From positions 1 to 16,549 of the forward strand of contig JAFAEX010000077.1 of the NCBI GenBank assembly GCA_023423795.1: 16,549 nt of DNA, in the 5' to 3' direction. Below, one piece after another: positions 8,089-15,046 of the stretch. This DNA comes from Chloroflexota bacterium (lineage in GTDB: Bacteria > Chloroflexota > Chloroflexia > Thermomicrobiales > UBA6265). Made by a program: the position numbers and the translations under genes. How positions within the stretch are numbered: the stretch's first letter is position 1; each line of letters begins with the position of its first letter. The notes beneath the pieces were generated by a model. That model saw nothing but the letters and a program-made list of their open reading frames with translations. It searched no databases and had not been told where the DNA came from.

Positions 8089-8698
8089 GATGTCCTCCGG
8101 AACGAGCACGACGCGGCGACCGCAATCCCGGCCGCCGGGACCAACGGGACACACTCGGGCCGAACCCCGGCACACGGCGCGGGGCGGCAGGATCACGTCC
8201 GGGGTGGGGAACGGGTCGGCCGCGGCATTCCGGCAGGACGCCGCGCTGTGCAAGGATGCAAGAGGGTCACGCTGGGCGGCTGACGCCGCCTCCTTCGGGC
8301 TCGAACGGGTAGCCGGGCACGGGTCAGGAGGCCCCACCCGGCGGAGCGGTGGCAAGCGACGGATCGGCGGTCGCGTCCGGGGCCTTCCGCGCGGAATCCG
8401 CGAAGCAGAACCGGCTGCCGGCGCCGACTATCGGGCGCCGGGCGACGCATACACCGCACGTGGCACGCCTCGACGGCGTGCCAGACCGGGCAATCATCGT
8501 CGATCTCCCACCGGAAGCGGACCACCTGGCCCGACGGCAACGGAAGTGTACTCCTTCCGCCGGAATGGACTGGGACGCTCGGTTCCGCCACGAGCGGCGA
8601 GCGGACGGCGGCGTCGCCAACACGAGCGGAGGGGACCGGGTCGTCCCGGTCCCCTCCAGTCGGGTCACTGCGTTGGCCGCCGATCGATCGCGCGCCTG
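8089..8698. other. 610-base stretch without a convincing gene, upstream of GDH
   Basis: No frame here has family-like content. It should contain the GDH promoter, but none can be named with confidence. It holds a 9-bp inverted repeat TGGCACGCC/GGCGTGCCA (8461-8469 and 8475-8483, loop TCGAC), and a hairpin at 8628-8657. A minus-strand frame from the GTG at 8591 to 8193 has a short coding-like stretch (VVRFRWEIDDDCPVWHAVEA) before becoming Arg/Pro-rich; it could be a decayed gene. Confidence 0.45.
8628..8657 (-). terminator. 13-bp hairpin after the Tat low-complexity gene
   Basis: GGAGGGGACCGGG (8628-8640) and CCCGGTCCCCTCC (8645-8657) are perfect complements around the tetraloop TCGT. It lies 42 bases downstream of the minus-strand gene that ends at 8699. 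No T-run. Confidence 0.65.
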
Positions 8699-9046
8699 CT
8701 AGGCGCGGCGGCTTTGCCCGCGTCCGCGCCCGCGGCCACGGCCACGGCTCCGGCCACGTCCCCGTCCACGCCCGGAACCGCCGTTCTCGGGTGCGCCGGG
8801 AGCGCCGCCGTTCGAGTCGTCCGTGTCGTCGGTATCGCGCGTATCGTCGGTGTCGTGCGTGTCGTGCGTGTCGTCGGTGGTGTCGTCCGACTGCCCATGC
8901 CGTGCGTCGGCGCCGCCAACGGCGGTGAAGCCGAGCACGGCGGCAACGCCGACCGCGCTCCCCAGCCGGAGCATGGTGCGTCGCGTCTGCCGCGCGCCGC
9001 TAGCGGTGGGCAACTGCTCCCGCTCGTCCCTGTCCTCGACGTTCAT
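8699..9046 (-). CDS. Tat-exported Asp-Thr / Arg-Gly low-complexity protein
   Basis: A 115-residue protein made of four parts: a polar N-region; a twin-arginine signal with TRRTMLRLG (21-29), hydrophobic core about 28-45 and likely cleavage after ADA (46-48); an acidic repeat of Asp-Thr and Asp-Asp-Thr units with some His and Arg (54-77); and a Gly-rich spacer leading to an Arg-Gly repeat (92-110) ending QSRRA. The mature chain is a polyampholyte of about 67 residues, acidic first and basic last, and carries no known domain. GGAGGAAGGC lies directly before the ATG at 9046, which decides the start. The frame is open to 9157. Gene and export signal are well supported; role is unknown. A cell-surface or DNA/RNA-binding function is speculative. 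Confidence 0.72.
   Translation of the reverse strand: MNVEDRDEREQLPTASGARQTRRTMLRLGSAVGVAAVLGFTAVGGADARHGQSDDTTDDTHDTHDTDDTRDTDDTDDSNGGAPGAPENGGSGRGRGRGRSRGRGRGRGRGQSRRA
8816..8887 (-). repeat. Coding tandem repeat (Asp-Thr units)
   Basis: Short units of GTGTCGTCG, GTGTCGTGC and GTATCGTCG style recur in tandem on the plus strand. On the minus strand they encode the acidic DDT/HDT/RDT repeat (residues 54-77) of the Tat protein. All units are a multiple of three, so the frame is preserved. Such repeats can change copy number by slippage. Confidence 0.7.
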
Positions 9047-9311
9047 GCCTTCCTCCATCCGGCGTTCGGCCATTCGGGCCGACAGAACCGACCGCGCGGT
9101 TCGTCGTCCGAGTAGAGGCCAGCGGGCAGGCCGCTGATACATCCGTGGAGGCGGCATCCGTCTACGGGCCGTGCCAACCCGGACCGCGCGTTTCCGGCGC
9201 CAAGGCCCGAAGCGGACGCAGCGCCGGGCACGCGAGCACCGAACGCACGGCGGACCGTGGCCAGCCGCCCATTCGGCATCGCTCGGATACCGTTGATGCA
9301 GCGCACCGGGA

Positions 9312-9575
9312 TCAGCTCCCGGCGCCGCCCTTGCCGATGTGGCGGGCGAGCAACGGCCGCAGTTCGTCGATGGCCTCGCGGTCGAGCTTGGCCAGCCGCT
9401 CGAAGCAGGCCTTCACCTCGGCGTCGCCGGCCTCTTCGGCGTCCTGCATGTACTCCTGCATCGCCGCGACGCCTTCGAGTTTGTTGGTCAGGACGATCAT
9501 CAGGTCGTAGGCGACGTCGCTGACGCCGGTCACCTGGGCGGTCGGCTTGTTCGCGACGCTCGTTCCGTTCGCCAT
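9312..9575 (-). CDS. Small helical protein of unknown function
   Basis: An 87-residue protein predicted by pattern to be mostly alpha-helical: YDLMIVLTNKLEGVAAMQEY (23-42), then QDAEEAGDAEVKACFERLAKLDREAIDELRPLLARHI (44-80). The N-terminal 18 residues are polar and look flexible, and the tail is Gly-rich. The helix pair, rich in Glu, Asp and Lys with heptad-like spacing, resembles small ferritin-like or helical-bundle proteins, but no metal-binding EXXH pair is seen. GGAGGACCC precedes the ATG at 9575; an in-frame ATG at 9590 is possible. It faces the divergent DUF1269 gene across 170 bases. I do not recognise a named family. The 265-base gap to the Tat protein gene contains no convincing frame. 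Confidence 0.7.
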   Translation of the reverse strand: MANGTSVANKPTAQVTGVSDVAYDLMIVLTNKLEGVAAMQEYMQDAEEAGDAEVKACFERLAKLDREAIDELRPLLARHIGKGGAGS

Positions 9576-9745
9576 GGTCGGGTCCTCCATCGGGCGCGGG
9601 GGATTACTTCGGCGCGGGCGGCCCGCCCATCCGGCCCGCGCATTGGCGATCGACGCAACCGGCATGCCGTCGCGCATTGCGCGGCGGCGGGGGAAGCCGG
9701 ATGATGTCGCCGCGAACCGCCGCGCCGAATCGCCCGGAGGCTGTC
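9576..9745. promoter_or_regulatory. Divergent promoter region between the helical protein and DUF1269 genes
   Basis: These 170 bases lie between genes reading in opposite directions and must include both promoters. The last bases hold GGAGG (9736-9740), the ribosome site for the DUF1269 gene, and the first hold GGAGG on the minus strand for the helical protein. No sigma-factor consensus was convincing. Confidence 0.4.
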
Positions 9746-10225
9746 ATGAGCGACCTGATCGTGATCACGTTCGATGCGCGCGACGACGCCGCGCAAGCGC
9801 TGTCCGCCATGCGCACCCTGGAGCGCGAGGGCGCGCTGAAACTCACCGATTCGGCGGTGGTGGTGAAGGACGCCGACGGCAAGGTGGACATCTGGAACGA
9901 GGCCAGCACCGGCGCCGAGACCGGGGCGGTCGTCGGCGGCGCGATCGGGTTGCTGACGACGTTCATGTTCCCGGTGGTGGGCGCGGTGGCCGGGGCGGCA
10001 GCCGGGGCCTGGGTCGGCTCGAAGTTCGGCAACACCTCGGTGGACGGCGGGTTCGTCAAGGACGTCGGCGAAGGGCTCCAGCCGGGAAAGTCGGCGCTGT
10101 TCCTGATGGTCGGCAGCGCCGACGCGGCGGCCCTGCGCGGCGCGCTGGAGCCGTTCGAGGGGCGCGTCTACCAGACGACGCTCTCGGAGGACTTCCGGCA
10201 GACGCTGGAAGCGGCGCTGAAGTAG
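9746..10225 (+). CDS. DUF1269-domain membrane-associated protein
   Basis: A 159-residue protein of the DUF1269 family. The N-terminal domain (MSDLIVITFDARDDAAQALS, then KDADGKVDIWNE to 52) precedes a glycine-zipper helical hairpin (GAVVGGAIGLLTTFMFPVVGAVAGAAAGAWVGS, 60-92). The C-terminal domain has SALFLMV (116-122), as in other members (KSALFLLV). The two glycine-zipper segments probably insert into or associate with membrane. The ATG at 9746 has GGAGG six bases upstream. The frame is open from 9677, but that part has no family content. Function is unknown, and this group is often linked to stress. A hairpin lies about 15 bases after the stop. Confidence 0.9.
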   Translation: MSDLIVITFDARDDAAQALSAMRTLEREGALKLTDSAVVVKDADGKVDIWNEASTGAETGAVVGGAIGLLTTFMFPVVGAVAGAAAGAWVGSKFGNTSVDGGFVKDVGEGLQPGKSALFLMVGSADAAALRGALEPFEGRVYQTTLSEDFRQTLEAALK

Positions 10226-10239
10226 TGGCGTTTCCGAGG

Positions 10240-10266
10240 CAGCCCCGGCCCTGAAGGACCGGGCTG
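10240..10266 (+). terminator. Hairpin after the DUF1269 gene
   Basis: CAGCCCCGG and CCGGGCTG pair with one bulged C, extended by a mismatched CCT/AGG. It ends in GGGCTG at 10266 followed by AAAA. It lies 15 bases after the stop at 10225. It is shorter and less perfect than the other hairpins in the window. Confidence 0.45.
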
Positions 10267-10403
10267 AAAACGGAACGGACGCCGAAGCGCCTTGGCGATT
10301 CGTCGCCGGGGCGCTCGTGTCCCTGCTGGTTGGCGGTTGGCGGCGAGGAACGCCGCGCGCTCGGCAAGGGCGGCGGTTGCTCGATTGATGAGAATGCCGG
10401 TCG

Positions 10404-10556
10404 AATAGCGGGCGCGATGATGGGGGTTGCGCACGAGATCCGGCCACGAGGACGCCCGGGGTTGACGGCGGTTGCCAGATCCGGACACCGTCCCAGAAGC
10501 GGGCGCGATGGATCGCGCCCCTACGGCGACGCGGGGCGGTAGCGGGTTGTAGGGGC
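10404..10556. repeat. Nested partial copies of the MITE-like repeat and a palindrome
   Basis: Two partial left-halves of the repeat family occur in tandem. The first (10420-10464) resembles the left end of copy A (GGCCACGAGGACGCCCGGGG against GGCCACGGGGACGCCCGGGG). The second (10465-10495) holds ACGGCGGTTGCCAG followed by ATCCGGACACCG, as in the right-half of copy B read on the other strand. Then a palindrome, GGGCGCGAT-GG-ATCGCGCCC (10501-10520), and an inverted pair GCCCCTAC/GTAGGGGC (10517-10524 and 10549-10556). AGCGGGCGCGATG occurs twice, at 10407-10419 and 10498-10510. Confidence 0.7.
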
Positions 10557-10557
10557 A

Positions 10558-10693
10558 CGATGATGGCGGTTGCCAAATTAGGGCGGCCACCGCCCGTGCT
10601 CAGCCCCGGAGGGGCTTTGTTTTCGTAGCCCGGGGTTTCAACCCCGGGCGGGCGTGGCCGGTGTCCGGATCAATTTGGCAACCGCCATCATCG
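10558..10693. mobile_element. MITE-like element, complete copy B with 22-bp terminal inverted repeats
   Basis: A 136-base unit whose ends are perfect inverted repeats of 22 bases: 10558-10579 and 10672-10693, both built on ATGGCGGTTGCCAA/TTGGCAACCGCCAT. Inside lie three more palindromes: GGGCGGCCACCGCCC (10581-10595), AGCCCCGGAGGGGCT (10602-10616) and GCCCGGGGT-TTCA-ACCCCGGGC (10628-10649). There is no open frame, so it cannot encode its own transposase. Copy A (6550-6670) is the same unit inverted. The size, terminal inverted repeats and lack of coding fit a MITE or REP-like element. No target-site duplication is obvious; the flanking GATG/CATC extends the inverted repeat. Confidence 0.75.
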
Positions 10694-10721
10694 CGCCCGC
10701 CCCGTCGATGCCCGGACTCTT

Positions 10722-10790
10722 TTGGCAAGCGCCATCAACCCCGGGCGGTCGCTTCCGGTGTCCGCATCGCTAAAGCGACCGCCATCATCG
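10722..10790 (+). repeat. Partial tandem copies of the MITE-like repeat
   Basis: TTGGCAAGCGCCAT (10722-10735) matches the family terminus at 13 of 14 positions. From 10738, CCCCGGGCGG... runs through CCGGTGTCCGCATC and ends in ACCGCCATCATCG (10778-10790), matching the right half of copy B (10641-10693) with scattered differences. It is a second, degenerate right end placed 30-50 bases after copy B. Confidence 0.7.
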
Positions 10791-10826
10791 GACCCACCGC
10801 ATCGGGGGATCGCCCACCGCGGGCAA

Positions 10827-10865
10827 CGACAACGGATGCCCGGTTCGCCCGGGCATCCGTTGTCG
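10827..10865 (-). terminator. 17-bp hairpin after the polytopic membrane gene
   Basis: CGACAACGGATGCCCGG (10827-10843) and its perfect complement (10849-10865) surround the loop TTCGC. It lies 22 bases from the minus-strand stop at 10888. No T-run. Confidence 0.75.
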
Positions 10866-10887
10866 AATACTGCGCTCCGATTGCGGG

Positions 10888-11523
10888 TCAGGCGCGGGCC
10901 GGCTCCCAGCGCTGCTCGGGCAGGCGCACCGCGTCGAGCGAGCGGAGCTGGAAGACGACGCCGACGATGGCGACCGCCAGCCACAGCAGCGACCAGAACC
11001 ACTCCCGGCTGCTGGTTGCCCATGCAGGCCCGCCGCCGAGGTCGGAGAAGTTCACGATGTCGAGCATCAGCAGCAGGCCGGTGACCGCCGCCGCCGCGCC
11101 GCCGAGGGCGGTGTTGACCAGCACGATGTAGACCGGCAGGTTCAGCAGCAGCGCGCCGAGCGCGAAGATCACGCCGACCACGATCGCCACGATCCAGACG
11201 ATCACGCCGAGGTTGATGCCGATGGCGTGCATCAGGCCGGTGCCGAGCAGGGCGCCAACCGACCCGGCGGCCAGGATCGCGCCAAAATACCAGAAGAAGT
11301 AGGCCAGCACCGCGAACACCAGCGCGACCACGATGCCGGCGATGAAGCCGAGCGCGTTGCCCAGAAATCCGCCGCCGAACAGCGACGCCACGCCGGTCGC
11401 GCCGATGAAGAACCCCGAAATCGCGCCGAAAATCGGCAGCATGACGAACCACAGCTGGAGCCCGAAGAAACAGACCCCGAGCCCGAGCAGCAGGACCACC
11501 AGACCGAGCAGCACTTCCTGCAC
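10888..11523 (-). CDS. Polytopic membrane protein, DUF4203/TMEM198-like
   Basis: A 211-residue protein that is almost entirely hydrophobic, with about seven helices: LLGLVVLLLGLGVCFFGLQL near the N-terminus, LPIFGAISGFFIGATGVASLFGG, GFIAGIVVALVFAVLAYFFWYFG, AAGSVGALLGTGLMHAI and two or three more. It ends in a hydrophilic tail from about 190. Glycine-rich, repeated helix pairs resemble DUF4203/TMEM198-type proteins, but this is a pattern match and not proof. The start is the GTG at 11523, preceded by AAAGGGGGGAAC; an ATG at 11559 in frame lies further up and would add a charged 12-residue leader. A hairpin follows the stop. The MFS gene lies 115 bases upstream on the same strand, so read-through from it is possible. 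Function unknown. Confidence 0.75.
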   Translation of the reverse strand: MQEVLLGLVVLLLGLGVCFFGLQLWFVMLPIFGAISGFFIGATGVASLFGGGFLGNALGFIAGIVVALVFAVLAYFFWYFGAILAAGSVGALLGTGLMHAIGINLGVIVWIVAIVVGVIFALGALLLNLPVYIVLVNTALGGAAAAVTGLLLMLDIVNFSDLGGGPAWATSSREWFWSLLWLAVAIVGVVFQLRSLDAVRLPEQRWEPARA

Positions 11524-11638
11524 GCGTTCCCCCCCTTTCGCATTCGCCGATAGCCGCACTCTACGCTTTTCGCAGGGGAAGTCAACCGCCGAAAACGACC
11601 GGATCCGCCGGGCGCGCGGCGACCCGCGACGGCCTCCG

Positions 11639-13069
11639 TCAAGCGGCCTCGCCGAGCGCGCCGGCCGCCTCCCGGCGGCGCGGCAGGCGGCCGGCGACGA
11701 GCAGCGCCAGCCCGAGGATCGCCGCCATCGCGAGGTACTGGACGAGCAGCGCGGTGGAGAGCGAGCCGCCCGGGCCGCCGATGGTCGCCACGAACGCGCC
11801 GCCGATGCCCGCCCCGAACGCGGAGCCGAGCACGTTGGCCAACTGCAGCGCCGAGGAGGCTTCCCCTTCCTGCCCGGGCGACGCCGTTTCCAGGACGATC
11901 AGGGACAAGGTCGAAAAGGCCAGCCCGATGCCGAGGCCGCCGATGCCCCAGATCAGCGGCGCCAGCAGCGGCGGCACCGTGGGCGACATCACCGCCGCCA
12001 TGCCGACGGTGCCGAGGGTGGTCGCCGCCAGCCCGGCCCGCACCAGCGAGCGACGCCGTCCCGTCGGCGCGAACCGCGCCTGCAGCCACGACCCGGCCGT
12101 CCACGACAGGCTGATCGCGGTCAGCGTGATGCTGCCGACCCAGATCGGCTGCCCGCGCACCTCGGCCATCTGGAGCGGGATGAAGGCGTCCACCCCGACC
12201 AGCGCCACGTTGAGCAGCAGCAGCGTCACCACCGCCGCCGGCAACCCGGGCGCGGCGCGCAGGGCGCCCGGCGGCAGCAGCCGGCGCGCGGCGGGGACGC
12301 CCAGCGCCAGCCCAAGCACGCTCAATCCGACAGCCAGGAGCGGCGCGAGCGCGACCTGCCCCAGCCCGGCCAGCACGAGCCCGGCCCCGGCGCTGAGGGC
12401 CACTGCGAACGCCACCCGCTGCCGCCCGCCGGGTTTCGGCGTGCCGCCACCGATGGCGCGCAATTGCGGCAGCGCGAGGATCGCCGCCAGCGCCGGGATC
12501 GGGGCCAGCGCGAGGAAGACCCAGTGCCACGAGGCGATGGTGCCGATGCGTTCGGCGGCGACCGGGCCGATCAGGCCGGGCAACACCCAGCCGGTGGACA
12601 GCAGCGCCAGCATCCGGGGCCGCGCCGATTCGGGATAGGCGCGGCCGACCGCGACGTAGGCGACCGAGCCCAACCCGCCGCCGCCGAACCCTTGCAGCAC
12701 GCGCGCGGCGACCAGGATCTCCATCGTGGGCGCCAGACCGCCGAGGACCAACCCGGCCGAAAACAGCGCGACACCCCAGATGAACGGGCCGGCCGGGCCG
12801 CTGGCGTCGGCGTGCAGCCCGCCGACGACGATGCCGACCAGGTTCGCCAGCAGGAAGGCCGAGAACACCCAGCCGTAGAGGTCCTGCCGCCCGAGGTCGG
12901 CGACGACCAGCGGCATCACCGTCGAAACGGCGAGCGCCTCGAAGGCGACGCCCAACACGTTCAGCAGCAGGCCGATCGTCAACGGACGCAGGCCGGGGCT
13001 CCACGGCCCGTCCTGCGCCCGGTTTGGCGCGGCGGCCACGGCTTCCCCCGACCCCGATTGCGGACCCAT
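11639..13069 (-). CDS. MFS transporter, DHA2-like drug efflux type
   Basis: A 476-residue protein with 12-14 membrane segments, cytoplasmic membrane. LGVAFEALAVSTVMPLVVADLG (39-60) is the classic first helix of the drug:H+ antiporter group, followed by GWVFSAFLLANLVGIVVGG. RVLQGFGGGGLGSVAYVAVGRAYP (123-146) covers the fourth helix, and GWVLPGLIGPVAAE (160-173) is the motif-C-like fifth helix of exporters. The loop between helices 2 and 3 reads GGLHADASGPAGP (83-95), a degenerate motif A without the usual D-R-x-G-R. The ATG at 13069 has GGGAGGAACG ahead. The N-terminus (25 residues) is polar. Substrate unknown; an exporter role follows from the motif-C resemblance. It is divergent from another MFS gene 650 bases away. 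Confidence 0.88.
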   Translation of the reverse strand: MGPQSGSGEAVAAAPNRAQDGPWSPGLRPLTIGLLLNVLGVAFEALAVSTVMPLVVADLGRQDLYGWVFSAFLLANLVGIVVGGLHADASGPAGPFIWGVALFSAGLVLGGLAPTMEILVAARVLQGFGGGGLGSVAYVAVGRAYPESARPRMLALLSTGWVLPGLIGPVAAERIGTIASWHWVFLALAPIPALAAILALPQLRAIGGGTPKPGGRQRVAFAVALSAGAGLVLAGLGQVALAPLLAVGLSVLGLALGVPAARRLLPPGALRAAPGLPAAVVTLLLLNVALVGVDAFIPLQMAEVRGQPIWVGSITLTAISLSWTAGSWLQARFAPTGRRRSLVRAGLAATTLGTVGMAAVMSPTVPPLLAPLIWGIGGLGIGLAFSTLSLIVLETASPGQEGEASSALQLANVLGSAFGAGIGGAFVATIGGPGGSLSTALLVQYLAMAAILGLALLVAGRLPRRREAAGALGEAA

Positions 13070-13718
13070 CGTTCCTCCCCGTCCCAAACTCCGCGCGGAC
13101 GATACCAGAGCCTCCCGCCGGAATCCCGTTCCGGGCGTACTCCCAACCGGGCAGCACGTCGCGGCCGGAGCGCGGCACGGCTCCACCTGGCAACGCACCG
13201 AGCGGGCGCGGGGTCAGATGCGAGCCTCATCGGTGCATCGCGTTCCCCGGTCGTGGCGGATCGCCCAAGCGCGCGTGCGAGGCCCTCCTCCCACCCGGTC
13301 AACCCGAGCCTGTCGAGGGATCTCGTTTTCTCCGACGGCGTGCGGACGACGAGATCCCTCGACAGGCTCGCGATGACCGGGTGGGCGGCGCCGGCGATGA
13401 CGGGATAGGAGACGCCGGCGCGGTTCTGGATCACGGTCCAACTGATGACGAAGGTCACGCGCCAACCACGGCCCGCCTGAGACGGCAGCACCGGCGAGTC
13501 GTACGGATCGCCACCCCGCGAGCCGGACGGTTCTGGCAAAATCGGCGCGAACCATTGCGGAGGGTGGACAGGGCTGCCCGTTCAACGGCGAAACGGGCCG
13601 ATCCAGTTCCTTGCACGCCCATACCGCCGCGGGTTCCCATCTCCGCGGCGGCGCCCCGTCTGCACGGCGCCGGTCCATCTGCGCGGAATGCTCGCGCGCC
13701 CTCCCGAGGAGACGACCC
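13070..13718. other. 650-base gene-free stretch between divergent MFS genes
   Basis: It must contain promoters for both genes, which I cannot define. It holds the complete palindromic repeat at 13305-13370. The open frames here, on both strands, are Arg/Pro-rich and show no recognisable domain. A second possible gene was looked for and not found. Confidence 0.5.
13305..13370. repeat. Palindromic intergenic repeat with 22-bp arms
   Basis: Arms 13305-13326 and 13349-13370 are perfect 22-base reverse complements (CGAGCCTGTCGAGGGATCTC, GT) with a 22-base loop. The right arm, ACGAGATCCCTCGACAGGCT, recurs with one change at 26-45. Since it sits between divergent genes it is unlikely to be a terminator. 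It is a dispersed hairpin repeat of a REP type seen in other high-GC genomes. Confidence 0.75.
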
Positions 13719-14993
13719 ATGACGGCAGGCGCCGCGCCGACGACGACCGCCCCGGCCGCGCCGGGCGGGTGGTACGCCGCCCTCGGCGGCGACGGCCGCC
13801 ACGCCTTCTGGGCCGCGTTCGTCGGCGTCGCGCTCGCCGCCTTCGATCTGTTCAGTTTCACCTTCGTGCTGGACGCCATCCGCGCCGACCTCGGGCTGTC
13901 CGCCGGGCAGGTCGGCTTCCTTGCCACCGCCTCGCTGGTGGCGGCGGCGGTGGGCGGCATCATCGCCGGCGGGCTGGCCGACCGGATCGGCCGCGTCCGC
14001 ACGATGCAACTGACGATCCTCGTCTACGCGGTCGGCTCGCTGCTGTGCGGGCTGGCGCAGGATTACTGGCAATTGCTGCTGTTCCGGGTGCTGCTCGGGC
14101 TCGGGTACGGCGGCGACTGGAGCGCGAGTTCGCTGCTGATGGCCGAATATGCGACGCCGGCGACGCGCGGCCGCGTGCTGGGCGCGCTGATCGGCGCGGC
14201 GCCGGTGGGCAACATCCTCGCCGCGGCCGCCGCCGCGCTGCTGGCGGCAATCGTCGCGCCGGAGCTGGGATGGCGGATCATCTTCCTCGTCGGGCTGGCG
14301 CCGGCGCTCCTCGCGTTCATGCTGCGGCGGGAGGTGAAGGAATCTCCGGCATATCGAGCAGCGCGCGAAGCGCGAACGAGCGGCGCCAAACCGGCCTCCG
14401 GCGGCATCGGGCGGCTGCTCGCGCCGGAGTTCCGCAGGCTGACGCTCGGCGGCGTGCTGCTGGCAACCGGCGCGATGAGCGGGCTGTACGTGGTCCTCAT
14501 CTGGGGCCCGACCTTCATCCGCAGCCAGGAAGGGTTCTCGGTGCAGCAGGTCAGCCTGCTGGCGATCCTGTTCCAGATCGGCTCGTGCGCCGGGTTCATG
14601 GGCGGCGGCTACGCGCAGGACGCGCTGGGCCGCAAACGCTCGTTCGCGCTGTTCGCGGTGCTGGCGGCGCTGACGACGTGGGGCTACGTCGGGCTGGACC
14701 TCGACGGCGTGGCGCTGGCGGCCGGCGGCATCGTGGTCGGCTTCACCACCTCGGCGGTCGTCGCCGGGCTGGGCGCGTACCTGGCGGAACTGTTCCCGAC
14801 CGACATCCGCGGCATCGGGCAGGGCACGACCTACTCGGTCGGGCGGGCGCTGGCGGCGGCGCCGATCACGGTGGTCGGCGACCTCGCGGCGGGCGTCGGG
14901 ATCGGCCGCGCCATCGGGTTCAGCGCGTCGCTGTTCGTGCTCTGCCTCATCGGCCTGCTGCTGCTGCCGGAGACGAAGGGGAAGGATTTGTAG
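13719..14993 (+). CDS. MFS metabolite:H+ symporter (AAHS-like group)
   Basis: A 424-residue transporter with 12 membrane helices. The first helix AAFDLFSFTFVLDAI (40-54) has the buried Asp of the aromatic acid/metabolite:H+ symporter group. GGLADRIGRVR (84-94) is a full motif A. GLGYGGDWSASSLLMAEYATPATRGR (127-152) is the fourth-helix and loop signature of that group. The repeat of motif A is GGGYAQDALGRKRS in the second half, and the tail PETKGKDL is typical. Import of an organic acid is the family expectation; the substrate cannot be read. GAGGAG precedes the ATG at 13719. It is divergent from the other MFS gene, so the two may be an import/export pair under shared control, but nothing shows this directly. 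Confidence 0.9.
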   Translation: MTAGAAPTTTAPAAPGGWYAALGGDGRHAFWAAFVGVALAAFDLFSFTFVLDAIRADLGLSAGQVGFLATASLVAAAVGGIIAGGLADRIGRVRTMQLTILVYAVGSLLCGLAQDYWQLLLFRVLLGLGYGGDWSASSLLMAEYATPATRGRVLGALIGAAPVGNILAAAAAALLAAIVAPELGWRIIFLVGLAPALLAFMLRREVKESPAYRAAREARTSGAKPASGGIGRLLAPEFRRLTLGGVLLATGAMSGLYVVLIWGPTFIRSQEGFSVQQVSLLAILFQIGSCAGFMGGGYAQDALGRKRSFALFAVLAALTTWGYVGLDLDGVALAAGGIVVGFTTSAVVAGLGAYLAELFPTDIRGIGQGTTYSVGRALAAAPITVVGDLAAGVGIGRAIGFSASLFVLCLIGLLLLPETKGKDL

Positions 14994-15046
14994 GGGGAAC
15001 GCGGATGCTGCCGGCCACGGAATCGATCCAGCCACCGGCGATCCCC

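Larger units (their letters stand above)
10226..10887. other. 660-base gene-free stretch filled with repeats and hairpins
   Basis: Between DUF1269 and the polytopic membrane gene there is no convincing coding frame; frames here are shadows of repeats. It holds a terminator-like hairpin (10240-10266), partial repeat copies (10404-10556), a full MITE-like element (10558-10693), more partial copies (10722-10790) and a terminator hairpin (10827-10865). The segment 10267-10403 holds nothing I can name. Confidence 0.7.

Noticed and set aside
8816..8887. Non-coding tandem repeat or CRISPR-like array
   Set aside because: The units are in frame and encode the Asp-Thr block of a gene with a good ribosome site and Tat signal.
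10558..10693. Insertion sequence with its own transposase
   Set aside because: The element is only 136 bases long and has no open frame.
10404..10790. CRISPR-like array
   Set aside because: The repeated pieces are unequal, palindromic and partial, and there are no uniform spacers or nearby cas genes.
11232..13193. A 653-residue minus-strand frame overlapping the MFS exporter
   Set aside because: It is the same stretch as the MFS gene in another frame, with Arg-rich low-complexity content; the MFS frame has clear family motifs.
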